Shown: positions 47,314-58,658 of the stretch, in pieces
Position numbering within the stretch: position 1 is the first letter of the stretch
Layout: the number at the start of each line of letters is the position of its first letter
Assembly: GCF_050003625.1 (NCBI RefSeq)
Contig: NC_134398.1
Coordinates: 62,194,891 to 62,258,890 of the forward strand
Reading direction: 5' to 3'
DNA from: Haematobia irritans
Taxonomy: Eukaryota; Arthropoda; Insecta; Diptera; Muscidae
Length of the DNA: 64,000 nucleotides
Notes under the pieces: model-generated
Database searches by the model: none
What the model saw: the letters and a program-made list of their open reading frames with translations, nothing else
Told to the model about the DNA's origin: nothing
Position numbers and translations under genes: made by a program

Positions 47314-47638
47314 TCTAAAACTGGACCGATTTCTTCCAAAATATATAGGGTTCTATTTTGACCCAAAACACATACTTGTGCCAAATTTGAAGTCGATTGC
47401 ACTTAAATTGCGACCTAGACTTTGATCACAAAAATGTGTTCATAGACAGACGGACATGGCTATAGATCGACTCAGGGACCGGCCCTGAGTAATATTGCCA
47501 AAGACACCATATATCTATCTCGTCTCCTTCTGGGTGTTGCAAACATATGCACTAACTTATAATTCCCTGTTCCACAGTGTGGCGCGGGGTATAATTACGG
47601 TATCTTGAAGCCTACGAAGACAAATCGTGAGTTTGACC
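47314..47638 (+). repeat. 325-bp direct repeat, left copy
   Basis: Runs from TCTAAAACTGGACCGATTTC to ATCGTGAGTTTGACC and matches 50986-51310 with about two substitutions. It covers the end of the HINE and the first 39 nt of an exon-like frame. Its right edge abuts the TIR at 47639. Confidence 0.92.
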
Positions 47639-48067
47639 CAGGGATCCGGAGCGGAGCGGAGCGGGAGCGGCATTTCTAAAATCCGGAGCGGAGCGGGAGC
47701 GGAGCGGTTTCCAAATGAAAAACCGCTCCGCTCCGAATAAAATATTACTTGAATGAAATGTGTAACTTTGAAATTACACTGTGTAGGTAATTTCAAATTT
47801 AGCTAGTACTTAGCGTAGTGTGAGTAAACGTTTAAAATGTACGATATGTATTTTTGTACGTACGTACATTGGGGAAAACACAACGTGTTTTTTTAGTAAT
47901 TGTTTTCAAAAACGGCAAATGTCAAAATATATCTCTAGTATGTGTTGTAAAAGTAACAACAGTACTTTCGATCAATTTCATCCCGTATTACTACAAAGAT
48001 GTTTGTAATGAACGTCAAATAAATGCAATTAAATGATCTTATTTATATTTATTTTTTTAGTTTTCTA

Positions 48068-48680
48068 CACTGAAAAAAATATTGTCGTGTAGTCAAAGAT
48101 TCCATGTCCTTAGAATAAGAATGCAAATTTTGTTTAACATGGAAGACGCATTTCTCTAAAATAACGTTTTTTTTTCTTGCCCAAAAGGCAATAAACTTTT
48201 GAATGAAGTTGTAATGTCCTTATAATTAAGTGATTTTACTTAAAAATGTGTATCATAACACGAAAGATAAAATTTTTGAGGTAAGGTCAACGTGACTTTA
48301 ATAATTAAGAAAAATTCTTTAAAATTAATAAAATTGTCTTTAAATTTGTTTCCTTTTTGCATCTTGCCTACAAAGCAAAAAATCGTTAAAAATAAGACAT
48401 GTTTTTCAACACTTTATTTTAAAGACGCTTTTTACTTGAAACATAGCATAATTTCTACTGGAAATCGAGTCTTAATATGGAAAAAAAATAACTCGTTAAC
48501 TCGTTTTTAAAGGATTTTGATAACAACTGACGAAAAAATCTAAAAAATTAAAAATTAACATTTGCTTCCTAGAAGCAAGTACATAACCCCCAAATTTAAA
48601 AGAGAATTACGTCTTTAAAGTATCCTTACTGTTAAAGTAAAGACAAAATCTTTGGAACCGGGCATGTTTTTTTTTCAGTG
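48068..48680 (+). mobile_element. MITE family A (in copy 2)
   Basis: Same site as 252-905, TA-flanked, CACTGAAAAAAATATTGTCG to TTTTTTTTTCAGTG; about 40 bp shorter through an internal deletion near 48625. Shared insertion means it predates the duplication. Confidence 0.85.
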
Positions 48681-48984
48681 TAAGGACATTCATATTGCTT
48701 TACTATTGTACTATATCCTAGCATTCTCTTGTTTCTGATATTAGTTCTCGAAAATTTTATTAAAATTATGGATAGTTTAAATTTTGGTTGAAAAATGTGC
48801 GCATATACATTTATTATACAATAAAGGGGAAAAAAGCGAAATTAGGTACACTAGATCTGAGTAAGAATATTCGTAGGTATAAAACGGACTGATGTCGATG
48901 GAGGTTGTTGCAAACATAAACATACACACACACACATTACAAATATAACAAAACCTCTTCTCTACGTCTGTTGCAAAACAAAAA

Positions 48985-49881
48985 CAAGTAAGGAAAGTCT
49001 AAAGTCGGGCGGGGCCGACTATATTATACCCTGCACCACTTTGTAGATCTAAATTTTCGATACCATATCACACCCGTCAAATGTGTTGGGGGCTATATAT
49101 AAAGGTTTGTCCCAAATACATACATTTAAATATCACTCGATTTGGACAGAATTTGATAGACTTCTACAAAATCTATAGACTCAAAATTTAAGTCGTCTAA
49201 TGCACTAGGGTGGAACACAATGTTAGTAAAAAATATGGGAAACATTTAAATCTGAAGCAATTTTAAGGAAACTTCGCAAAAGTTTATTTATGATTTATCG
49301 CTCGATATATATGTATTAGAAGTTAAGGAAAATTAGAGTCATTTTTACAACTTTTCGACTAAGCAGTGGCGATTTTACAAGGAAAATGTTGGCCTCTGTG
49401 GGCAAATGAGTGTAAATCGGGCGAAAGCTATATATGGGAGCTATATCTAAATCTGAACCGATTTGGCTGATATTTTGCAAGTTTTTCGAGACTCATAAAA
49501 TATTCGGATGTACCGAATTTGAGGAAGATCGGTTGATATACACGCCAATTATGACCAAATCGGTGAAAAATATATATGGCAGCTATATCTAAATCTGAAC
49601 CGATTTTTTCCAAAATCAATAGGGATCGTCTTTGAGCTGAAACAGGACCCTATACCAAATTTTAGGACAATCGGACTAAAACTGCGAGCTGTACTTTGCA
49701 CACAAAAATACATCAACAGACAGACAGACAGACAGACAGACGGACATCACTAAATCGACTCAGAATTTAATTCTAAGACGATCGGTATACTAAGCGATGG
49801 GTCTCAGACTTTTCCTTCTTGGCGTTACATACAAATGCACAAACTTATTATACCCTGTACCACAGTAGTGGTGAAGGGTAT
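48985..49881 (+). mobile_element. HINE with both ends defined by an empty site
   Basis: Copy 1 reads GCAAAAC-A7-CTTTCGG (1203-1209). Copy 2 reads GCAAAAC-A5, then CAAGTAAGGAAAGTCTAAAG ... GGTGAAGGGTAT, then A5-CTTTCGG. The element therefore starts at or just before CAAGTAAGG and ends at or just after the hairpin (ACCCTGTACCACAGTAGTGG, AGGGTAT), inserted between A residues (T-T on the other strand). It carries GACA repeats at 49720-49745. 0.9 kb, non-coding. Confidence 0.9.
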
Positions 49882-50985
49882 AAAAACTTTCGGAGAGTAG
49901 TTACTTCTACTCTGTGTATAGACTTTCAATTCCAATCAGCGTTGCCGTTTTGGTCCGATAGGACCAAAATTGGTCCGATAGGACCAAAATTGGTCCAAAA
50001 GATTTCTAATTTTTAAATTTGGTCCGATGGTCAGACCAAACAGAATTTGGTCCATTTTGGTCCATTTTCATAAATTTGGTTTCTATCACATATTAAATAG
50101 TAGATGGTGCACCGCAAAGAATATTGTCGGGAGGCCAAATATTTCACCTGCTTAAAATACGAATTTTGCTTAGAATAGAAGACGTATTTCTCTGAAAAAA
50201 AGTTTTTCCTTTTCTAAAAGTCTCTAAACTTTTCAATGAAGTCTGTTTATCCTTATAGCTAAGTGATTCGACATAAAAATCGACGACTCAGAATCACCTC
50301 CTGAGTCGATCTAGCGCTTGGTGTCCGTCCGTCCATCCGTCCGTCTGTCCATGTATTTGTTGTTCACAGGATTTCGGTCGCAATTATTAACCGATTTTGA
50401 TGAAATTTGGTACAGGGAGTTTTTTTGGGCACAAGGACGAACGTTATTGAATTTGGAAGAAATCGGATCAAATTTAGATATAGCTCCCATATATATATGT
50501 ATTGCCCGATTTCGACAAATGGGGTCACGTTGCACTTTTTTACTAACCGATAGTCGTCAAATTTAGCACAAAATAATCTTCTGTATCACCCTTTAAGTCT
50601 GAAAATTTCATCGAAATCGGTTCAGATTTAGATATAGGTCCCATATATATGTATCGCCCGATTTTGCCAAATTAGGTCATAAAACCCTTATTTATCAACC
50701 GATCTTACTCAAAGTTGACGAAATGTAATCTTCTATAGCACTAACTATATGTGCAAAAAATCATCGAAATCGGTTCAGATTTAGCTATAGTTCCCATATA
50801 TGTACCGCCCGATTTTTCTAAATAAAATAAAACTCAATTGTACAAATAATACAATGTTTGTACTATAATTTTCTCGAAGAGGAGCGTGGAGCGGAGCGGA
50901 GCGATTTTTTTTTTCTCGGAGCGGTTTTTTTTCTCCGGAGCGGGAGCGGAGCGGAGCGAAAAAAATGGACCGCTCCGGATCCCTG

Positions 50986-51310
50986 TCTAAAACTGGACCG
51001 ATTTCTTCCAAAATATATAGGGTTCTATTTTGACCCAAAACACATACTTGTGCCAAATTTGAAGTCGATTGCACTTAAATTGCGACCTAGACTTTGATCA
51101 CAAAAATGTGTTCATAGACAGACGGACATGGCTATAGATCGACTCAGGAACCGGCCCTGAGTAATATTGCCAAAGACACCATATATCTATCTCGTCTCCT
51201 TCTGGGTTTTGCAAACATATGCACTAACTTATAATTCCCTGTTCCACAGTGTGGCGCGGGGTATAATTACGGTATCTTGAAGCCTACGAAGACAAATCGT
51301 GAGTTTGACC
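50986..51310 (+). repeat. 325-bp direct repeat, right copy
   Basis: Begins directly after the right TIR (ATCCCTG) with TCTAAAACTGGACCG and ends at GAGTTTGACC, after which the exon-like frame continues uninterrupted (TACAGTGTGG). Confidence 0.92.
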
Positions 51311-51504
51311 TACAGTGTGGAGCAAAACCGAGTGCATGTTTACCACTTATGAGTATGCTTTATTTGCTTATTAAAAAACGTCTATTGGGTCCTTATTTCT
51401 TGGCAAACAAAGCTGCACATTCAAATATGTTATATGCCTATACTATTGCATTTTTAAAAGAAAATACAAGTATGCCTGAATCCAGTTTTGCCTTTTATTC
51501 ATAA
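51271..51504 (+). pseudogene. Exon-like open frame, unidentified, possibly last exon
   Basis: From GGTATCTTGAAG the frame runs GILKPTKTNREFDLQCGAKP, then SACLPLMSMLYLLIKKRLLG, PYFLANKAAHSNMLYAYTIA, FLKENTSMPESSFAFYS and TAA. It has balanced composition, a hydrophobic segment (LPLMSMLYLLI) and an end typical of a C-terminal exon. Its first 39 nt also occur at 47600-47638. The upstream side is HINE sequence, so it is at best a decapitated exon. No family recognised; it could also be an ORF of another mobile element. Confidence 0.35.
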
Positions 51505-52738
51505 TACATTAAAATCAAATGTTTTAGTATTTAGCCCATAGCGGTTTATAACTTATGTTCAGTCTGTATATGGGGCCTGTACCAAAATATGTATCTTTCA
51601 ACAAATCGGATAAAAAAATACGGTGTCTAGATACCTGAGAAGTCGAATCGAGAAATTTGTCTGTAGGGGGTTATAACAAAACGAGGTCTAAAGTAAACCA
51701 AATGCTTCATACACGCACAGAAAAACAATGTTTGGACATGGTTGCCGCATCCATTTAATGCTTATCTAGAGCATGTAATTGCCGCAAAAACCATATATTT
51801 TGTCTTGGTAAAAATAGTTTTCGAGCGGAGAAAAATGTATGGTGGCAATAAGCATTTGAATGGTTCTGAAATACCGCAAACATGTTCTATCATTTAAATG
51901 ATAGAATTTGAGACCATTAAATGGTCGGGAAAATCATGTACCTGACCATTCAATTTTTTAACTTTTTTACAGGGAAAAAAGTATTTTTATAGGTTAAGTA
52001 TAGGCATATCTAGAACCATTACATGGCCATAAAGACCATTTACATTTCGTGACCATTTAATTTTTTAACTTTTTTGCAGCGAAAAGAATTTTATAAAAAC
52101 ATTGAGCAGGTACACACGATTTTCATTTTGCGCGTCAGTCGTGTGTTGATTGTTTCTTGGAATGGACGGAGAATACGGATTTACTGTGTTTTGTGTTAAT
52201 TTATTTATTCAGAAGTGACACGTGGTTTTATGTGAACACAAAAAAGGAAAGTGTAATTTAAAAAATGTACTTGTGTTTTGTTCTGCATTTTGCTATATGG
52301 ATCATTTATTGTTATTTGCAGTTACATGATGTCTGCGTTTGTACATTTGATGGGCAAGATGTAAATATGGAATAATTACTTATTGTTAAAATTGAAATAA
52401 AATAGAGTGTGTAAAAATATATGATGTTTCCTTGAACGGCATTATAAATACAAAGAAACAATGAATTAGTTTATAAATAAATAAAAACAAATATATAAAG
52501 TTAATTTTGTGTTTTCTTTTCTCAAGTGGCGTCCTTTTTCGACGATGAAAAAAGTTTTTTCATAAAGATCAAATCATTTTAGGTTGTGACCATGTTCTTT
52601 TAACTAGGAGAAAACCATTTTTAATGAATACCATAACATTTTAAATCGTGAGCATTGTCTTTTCATTCAAACAAAATTCTTTTTATCAATATAATTACAT
52701 TTTAGATGAGGGCAATTATATTTTTCTTAGAACCGTTC
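51505..52738. other. No gene; HINE scrap and an unclassified repeat
   Basis: 51540-51715 resembles a type 4 HINE (AAATCGGATAAAAAAATACG). 51720-52120 has CGCACAGAAAAACAATG and repeated ATGGTC/GACCAT words. 52480-52738 is a copy of 54908-55185 (TTTTGTGTTTTCTTTTCTCA, GTGGCGTCC, GACCATGTTCTTTTAACT). Confidence 0.5.
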
Positions 52739-52739
52739 C

Positions 52740-53355
52740 AATTTTAGGTCAATCGGATAAAACTTTGCGGCGTTGAGAAGCCAAAAAAATTGTCAAGGAC
52801 CGATAAACATCATATTCGGCTCACTGATTTATGTAAATATTGTAAAAGCCATCAACCATGTAAAAATTGGTTGATGTTGGTTTATAATTATATGTGGCTC
52901 ATATATAAACCATAAGGAGCAAATTTCATCCAATGCGCTTGAAATTCGTTACGTGATGTAAGTATATGCGTTTTAATAATCATGAAAAAAATGTCGGTTC
53001 ATAGTTTTATATAACACCAATATGTTACTTCTCGAGCCTCATGTTGGAACAAATTGGATCTGTTCGCCTTCTAATAACTATGCGATGATTGGTTCATAAC
53101 GATTCATAATTATAGACACCTCTATATAAACCGACCAAGAATTAAAGTGGCTTTAATCTTCCGTTTTCCATGTGGACTAAGTAACAATTTAGTCGACAAT
53201 TTTAAGAAGGCTTAAGATACCTTGCCATAGGCAACAGCTATCATAATCCAAGTATTCGATTTTGGATGGCAGTCTTTAATATAACTTTGTGCGCAGTCAA
53301 TGATGGAGGGTACATAAGATTCGGTCTTGGTCGACCGTATTTACTTGTTTTTAAC
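52740..53355 (-). mobile_element. HINE type 2, 5' part
   Basis: On the minus strand it starts AAACAAGTAAATACGGTCGA at 53350 and passes through the GTACCCTCCATCATTGA segment into GATCGG-type units before being cut. Confidence 0.65.
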
Positions 53356-53521
53356 TCTTATTCATTCCTGTGCGATAATTCCATCTTTTGATTGTTAGTA
53401 AGCATGAATAAAAATTTTCCAGCCGTCAGTGGTCATGAGTGGGACTCACACTCAAACAATTGTCTTGTCATGAGTATGTGTTAGTAAAACTTTTCCGCTG
53501 TGAGTGTGCGTGAGTAAAATA

Positions 53522-54313
53522 TTACTCACGTACTCACATATATTACCCAATTAAAATGAATCCGATAAAACATGTCAAATCTGTGGATTGAGTTTTAAGC
53601 AAATCAAACTCAAATACTTGTATTTCATGTGGTCTCAGATCAATGATATCAATCAAAATCATTCAGTAATAAGATATGTCCGGCCAAAATGTATGATAAA
53701 CCTGAGTTAATGCCATGCACTGTAACTATTGTCCAATACGTTTTATTTCCTTTTAATAAAGTATTTTTAAAGACAAAAGAAAAAAAAAACATCTTCTTGC
53801 AATTATTTGAGATTTTAAATTCACTTGCGCTGCAAAGCTTTTATATTTTAAAATTATATATTGTCAGCTTTCAAATGTGTCGTTTCCTCTAGCCATCAAT
53901 GTCAATGTATCTCTTTTGTTTTAACTACGGTATTGTAAGTGCAACACATTTGAAAGGAGTTTAACTCACACCACTAACCAAGATTTTCAGATATTAAGGA
54001 GATATGTTCGTGTGTATGTGTGCAATCTCGTTGAAATATGCAACATCACATTTTGAGCAAGGACATTTATATATTCGTGTTACGAACGTTAGCAGCAAAT
54101 TGTAATGCGGATTACTATAGTGACTGGCCCCAGTAAAGGGGAACAAGGACTCCATGGATGGCGTCAAGTCGTAAACACTGTCTCAGTGAGTGACAGAACG
54201 TAATGGGGTATGCCCAAGTACTCGTCATTTATATTTTCAAGATAAATTGTTTACGATTAGCTGTTTAAGATTTCACAGGCGAATGCGTGTTATTTCATCT
54301 TGACGTTTATTTA
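53522..54313 (+). repeat. Tip repeat 'A', copy 1 of 3
   Basis: From TTACTCACGTACTCACATAT to CATCTTGACGTTTATTTA; nearly identical to 59455-60247 and to the reverse complement of 58659-59450. Directly upstream, CGTGAGTAA-AATA-TTACTCACG (53509-53530) is a natural hairpin. The open frame 53689-53892 recurs in all three copies but has no recognisable domain. Confidence 0.9.
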
Positions 54314-54314
54314 C

Positions 54315-54350
54315 AAAAATCCCCCAAACAATATTGTTTGGGGGATTTTT
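54315..54350. repeat. Perfect 36-bp palindrome
   Basis: AAAAATCCCCCAAACAAT and ATTGTTTGGGGGATTTTT join without spacer, exactly where tip repeat A ends. Confidence 0.92.
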
Positions 54351-54639
54351 TTAAGCATATAATATTTTTGGGTGCAAAAAGCTTCCAAACATATTATATG
54401 TTCACATAATAACATATTGTTTTTTGGAAGACAACATTATTGAATTTGGATGCAAAAATTCAAAATGTTTGGAACTTAGACTACCCAAACATATATTGTT
54501 TAGACCAATATGCTTTCAAACATATTATATATTGGAAGAGATCAAACATATAAATGATTGGGCAATACCCAAAAATGTATATGCTTGAAGCAAAATATGT
54601 TTGGGAGTATATGTTACAGAGGCGATTTTTTGTGAGGGT

Positions 54640-54792
54640 GTAATATATACCACAATTTAGAAAACGATTTAAGATACCATAACCCAAGTAATTCGATTGT
54701 GGATGACAGTCTTTAGTACAAGTTTCTATGCAATCCATGGTGGAGGGTACATAAGATTCGGCCTGGCGAACTTCGGCCGTATATACTTGTTT
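54640..54792 (-). mobile_element. HINE type 2 5' end (left arm)
   Basis: Minus strand: AACAAGTATATACGGCCGAA, TTCGCCAGGCCGAA, GTACCCTCCACCATGGATTG; mirrored at 63602-63757. Confidence 0.7.
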
Positions 54793-55832
54793 GTTCTGTT
54801 TTCTGATATATGGAATGATTACTTATAATTGAAATTGAACCAAAATAGAGTGTTTAAAAATATGTGAGGTTTGCTTGCACGAAATTATAAACACAAATAA
54901 ACAATTAATTAGTTTATAAATAAATAAAAACAAATAAATAAAGCTAATTTTGTGTTTTCTTTTCTCAAGTGGCGTCCTTTTTTCGACGACGAAAAAAGTT
55001 TTTTTCATAAAGATCAAAACATTTTAGGTTGTGACCATGTTCTTTTAACTGGAAGAAAAACATTTTTGACGAATGCCATAACATTTTAGATTCTGACCAT
55101 TGTCTTTTAATGGAAACAATTTTTTTATCAATATAAAAACATTTTAGATGAGGACAATTTTTTTTTTCTTAGAACCATGTTCACTGAGCCAACATGGTTG
55201 CAGGTGAAAATGTTACATGGTCGCCGCAAAAATAGCTTCTATCATGTTATTTTGCTCTTCGAATATGATGAATATGCAAAGATATTCCCGCTAAATCATG
55301 ACAAAACCTAGAATAACAAGTGAGTAATGTAGAAAGTCGGTGAGACGACTATATCATTCCCCAACATAAAAAGGTCACCAAAAACGTAGTGAAAATTTTC
55401 ATTTTGGTTCAGGAAGTTTGACATCAAATATTTTCAAAAATGTTGCTTGTATGGATTTGTACCATTTTATCAATTCCTACTCTGTTTTCAACTCATTTGA
55501 AACAAAAAAGTTAAAATCGTCTATCAAAAATTGAAAGAATTTAGTTATACAAAATGTAATTAAAAGATTTTGCTGTGTAGTTAAAATATAGAAAATGGTT
55601 TGGAGAACATTTTTGGAAGTGCTCTTGAAGTTGAGCCTTTAGCACAATTTCCAAATTTTGTTGCTTGGACCCTAAACCACCCCTACTGAATTTGTAAGCC
55701 TAAGCATTTGCACTTTTTTCTATGTCCATATTTAAGAAAAATTAAGCGGCATTACAGTCAGCTAAAAAAAGTTGTACACCAATCAATTTGAAATAAATTG
55801 TGAAACGATAAGAAAAATATAAAGTACTATAG

Positions 55833-57022
55833 TTAGGTTAAAGTGGCAGCTCGATTTTGTTTCAGGCTCACTTAGACTATTCACTCCATTGTGATACCAC
55901 ATTAACTTAAGATAGCTATTACATATAAACACATATAGTTTTAACCGCAGAACCTTCTCGATTATTTTCTTCTGTTGGTCCAACTATATTATTCCAAAAA
56001 CATTAGTAGACTACTTAAGTTAACGTTTTCCAGATGCTCCGAAAATTCGCTTACGCCTTCAGAAGTGTTTAACTGACTCATTTTCATCCGCATCATGACA
56101 GTTCATACAGTAGTCATTATACTTCGCGCCAATAGTTTTTGCAAACTGGCCTATCAGGCAGAGACCCATTTTAGCAGGAGGACCCATAGCAGGACCCATA
56201 TAAGGAGTGATATCTGACGTCTTGAGAACACTAGTATGTGTAGCATGCGGTTTAAGTTTAAATGGGACCATATTCACTTGGTGTCGTTACAACCCTTTCA
56301 ATTCTCCCATCGAGCATTTGCCATCAGCCTTCTCACGCAGTAAGAGCTCGCAGGTAGCCAGAGGCATACCAACAGATTCTAGTTGCCATCGAATACTCGT
56401 ACACTCAAAAAAAAGTGAACTCTCTATTTCACTAAAGCCATATTACCTTTATATTAGTTCATAGAATCATTATGTTTGGAAAAAGTTTATTTTAATCAAA
56501 TAATTGTTTGCGTATGTTAGTTAATTGAACTAAAAAACGGGAAAAAGTTATACACAAATAAAGCGTAAAGATTTCCTAATTTCGTATTTCTTACAAAATA
56601 GTTCATTATTTCTTTAAATTTGTAAATTTTACCAAAAATGTGTCCATCATGAACTTCGTATGTCACTAAAGACATTCTTGCATTTGTGAACTCCAAGATT
56701 TCTCTTAAAACTACAAAATTTTCTTTAACTACTGAAAAAATTTAGTTATGTCTAATAAATTTTCTTGAATTTGTCGAAAAATATTTACTTATTTTTGCCA
56801 TATCGGAGTGATGCCAGCGCTTGTAATACCGTTTAGTTAAAATTTTCTAAAAAAGTTCCAAATTTTCTAAAATTAATCGAAAGTTATCTTTCCTGGTGGG
56901 TTCACTGTTTTTTCAGTGTATGTAAGGTAGTTCCTAGCCTTGCTAACTCGTCCGCTTCTCAGTTGCCCTGTATATTCATATGGCCAGGCACCCATATTAG
57001 GTGAATGTTGTACTGCTCAGCC
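55833..57022 (-). pseudogene. LINE 3' fragment with MITE insertion (left arm)
   Basis: Minus strand: RNase H end (HLIWVPGH, ADELARL), then FAKTIGAKYNDYCMNCHDAD, then the GTGGTATCACAATGGAGTGA tail ending AACCTAACT. Same family as 39606-41945, here split by MITE B and carrying stops and deletions. Confidence 0.8.
56402..56918. mobile_element. MITE family B in the LINE fragment
   Basis: TA flanks (56400-56401, 56919-56920), CACTCAAAAAAAAGTGAAC to TTCACTGTTTTTTCAGTG, about 98 percent like 18652-19167 by eye. The other palindrome arm lacks it (61990-62015), although that site carries an extra 9-bp TGTAAGGTA. Confidence 0.9.
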
Positions 57023-57125
57023 GGACATCAAGCTTTAATTTATATCATTAATTGAAGCTTGAAATCCAGGCTAAAAAATAGAGAGAAAATTAATTCAGAT
57101 TTATTTCTGTTAAGTGAAATAAAAA

Positions 57126-57301
57126 ACACAAACGAAAATGTTAATTTCACTTAGCCAAAAAACGTGTAAACGTTGTGTTGTCCCATTAAAAATATGGGAC
57201 GAATTCTTGGGGTCATTATATTGGATAAACACAAAATCATCTTCCCGACCTATTTTTTGGGCATATTCGTCCAAATTATTCTCCAGAATATTTAAATTGT
57301 C
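57126..57301 (-). pseudogene. Tc1-like transposase fragment (left arm)
   Basis: Minus-strand frame: NLNILENNLDEYAQKIGRED, DFVFIQYNDPKNSSHI. Tc1-family transposases have F-V-F-Q-Q-D-N-D-P-K-H-T-S at this point; here the first residues of that motif are altered (IQYNDPKNSS), so the second catalytic Asp region is degenerate. Only about 60 codons remain. Mirrored at 61613-61792. Confidence 0.65.
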
Positions 57302-57389
57302 TATTTTGAACTATACAACGAATAATAGGTGAGTGAAATATTATCATAAGAGCAATTAGATTGGTTATTAAATCTAAAATTTTAATTAG

Positions 57390-57832
57390 GAATGGTTAAT
57401 AAATAAGGATAGCACGCCATATTTTAAGAAACCGAGCCATACTTACATATGTTAGCTAAATCCAAATCTGAACCGATTTTGATAACATTTTTCGTATTTA
57501 GTTGGTATTATAGAATATTATATTGTGTCAACTTTGAGTAATATCAGTGTATAAATAAGGATATTGTGGCCGAATTTCGGAAAATCGGGCGATATATACA
57601 TACATATGGGAGCCAAATCTGAACCGAATCGGAAGCTAAACCAATTTGTATGGGGTTTTGCATGAAAAGTTGGTACTATAGAAAATTTAGTTGTACCTAC
57701 TTTAAGTAAGGGTCGACTAGATCGATAATTTTACCATGACCTAGAATATGGTAAATGCCTTTTATATAAGCTAACATTTCGATGCATTACAAACGGAGTG
57801 TCAAAGTTAGTATCCAATGGTGGAGGGTATAA
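57390..57832 (+). mobile_element. HINE type 3 end (left arm)
   Basis: GATATATACATACATATGGG, AAATAAGGATA units and a shortened 3' hairpin, CCAATGGTGGAGGGTATAAA; mirrored at 61073-61510. Confidence 0.6.
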
Positions 57833-58658
57833 AAATCGGAAAAGGAGACATTTATCCACCTCTACGTCTCTCACCAGATATCACAAATTTTCATTTTCTT
57901 TGTGAATTTCAAATAATCCAAGTGTCGACTTTCGACGTTTGCCAATTTCGATTTTTCTGAATGTTTGAATGTTGTAATTATTGTAATGTCTACGTTTGTT
58001 TGAGTTGAAGGACCGCATGAAATAAGTCTACAAAATAAAAAATTAAATATATTTCTTCTACAGAGAACAAAAACAACGATTTCAAAACATTGACGACGAT
58101 CGGTTAGTAAAAAAGCGTCATGTGACCCTATACATATACTATATATGGGATCTAAATTTGATCTGATTTCTTCCAAATTCAATAGCGTTCTTGTGTCAAA
58201 ACAACATCGTGTAGTTATTTCATGGGGCTTATATCAATTGACAGATTTTGTCGAAAACTATTTTGGTCAAAGAGACGATTTTTGACTTTATTCCAAATTT
58301 ATTTGGAACATAAAAACAAACATACATTAGTTTTTATGTATATACTTAAGAATTCATATATAATTATGTATTCAGATGCAAAAAAAAAAATACATATTTG
58401 CCATGTACATTTTGATACAAAATATAAATCGCCTAGATGTAAAAGTGTCATAAATTTTTAAACTCGTTCTCTCTTATTGACAAAATCTTATTCAGTGAAG
58501 AATTGTGAAATGGCAAATGGAGTCAAAGTTTAATAGTGTTAAATCTTTTCCATATAAATACATACACTTTGTGAAAAATTTCGACAACCAATTCCTTGCT
58601 TGCGTGTAAGAGTCACACAGCAGTGAAGCTTGTCATATTGAGCGTTTCGAATGAGCTA

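Larger units (their letters stand above)
45386..47604 (+). mobile_element. HINE type 1, 5'-truncated, carrying a mariner-type element
   Basis: Units with ATATCTAAATCTGAACTGAT and CCCTGTGCAAAATTTCA before and after the insertion at 45711-47007; 3' hairpin TCCCTGTTCCACAGTGTGGC plus GCGGGGTATAAT. Confidence 0.75.
47639..50985. mobile_element. 3.35-kb TIR-bounded composite, hAT-like
   Basis: Left end CAGGGATCCGGAGCGG, right end CCGCTCCGGATCCCTG, a perfect 16-bp inverted repeat followed by GGAGC-rich subterminal arrays (47639-47735, 50882-50975). CAG-type ends suggest hAT, but the expected 8-bp duplication is replaced by the 325-bp one. The interior is the repeat of window positions 1-2642, with a MITE A (48068-48680), a HINE (48985-49881) and a truncated type 3 HINE (50281-50826). 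No transposase seen. Confidence 0.75.
54314..58658. repeat. Left palindrome arm, unique middle ('X')
   Basis: Reverse complement of 60248-64000 from the inner edge out to about 54400, apart from point changes and a MITE B insertion at 56402-56918. It contains, from left to right, AAACATAT-word repeats, a HINE 5' end, a LINE fragment, a Tc1 transposase fragment and a type 3 HINE end. Confidence 0.88.

Noticed and set aside
53689..53892. 67-codon frame found three times
   Set aside because: Repetition is explained by the three copies of tip repeat A, not by conservation of a protein.
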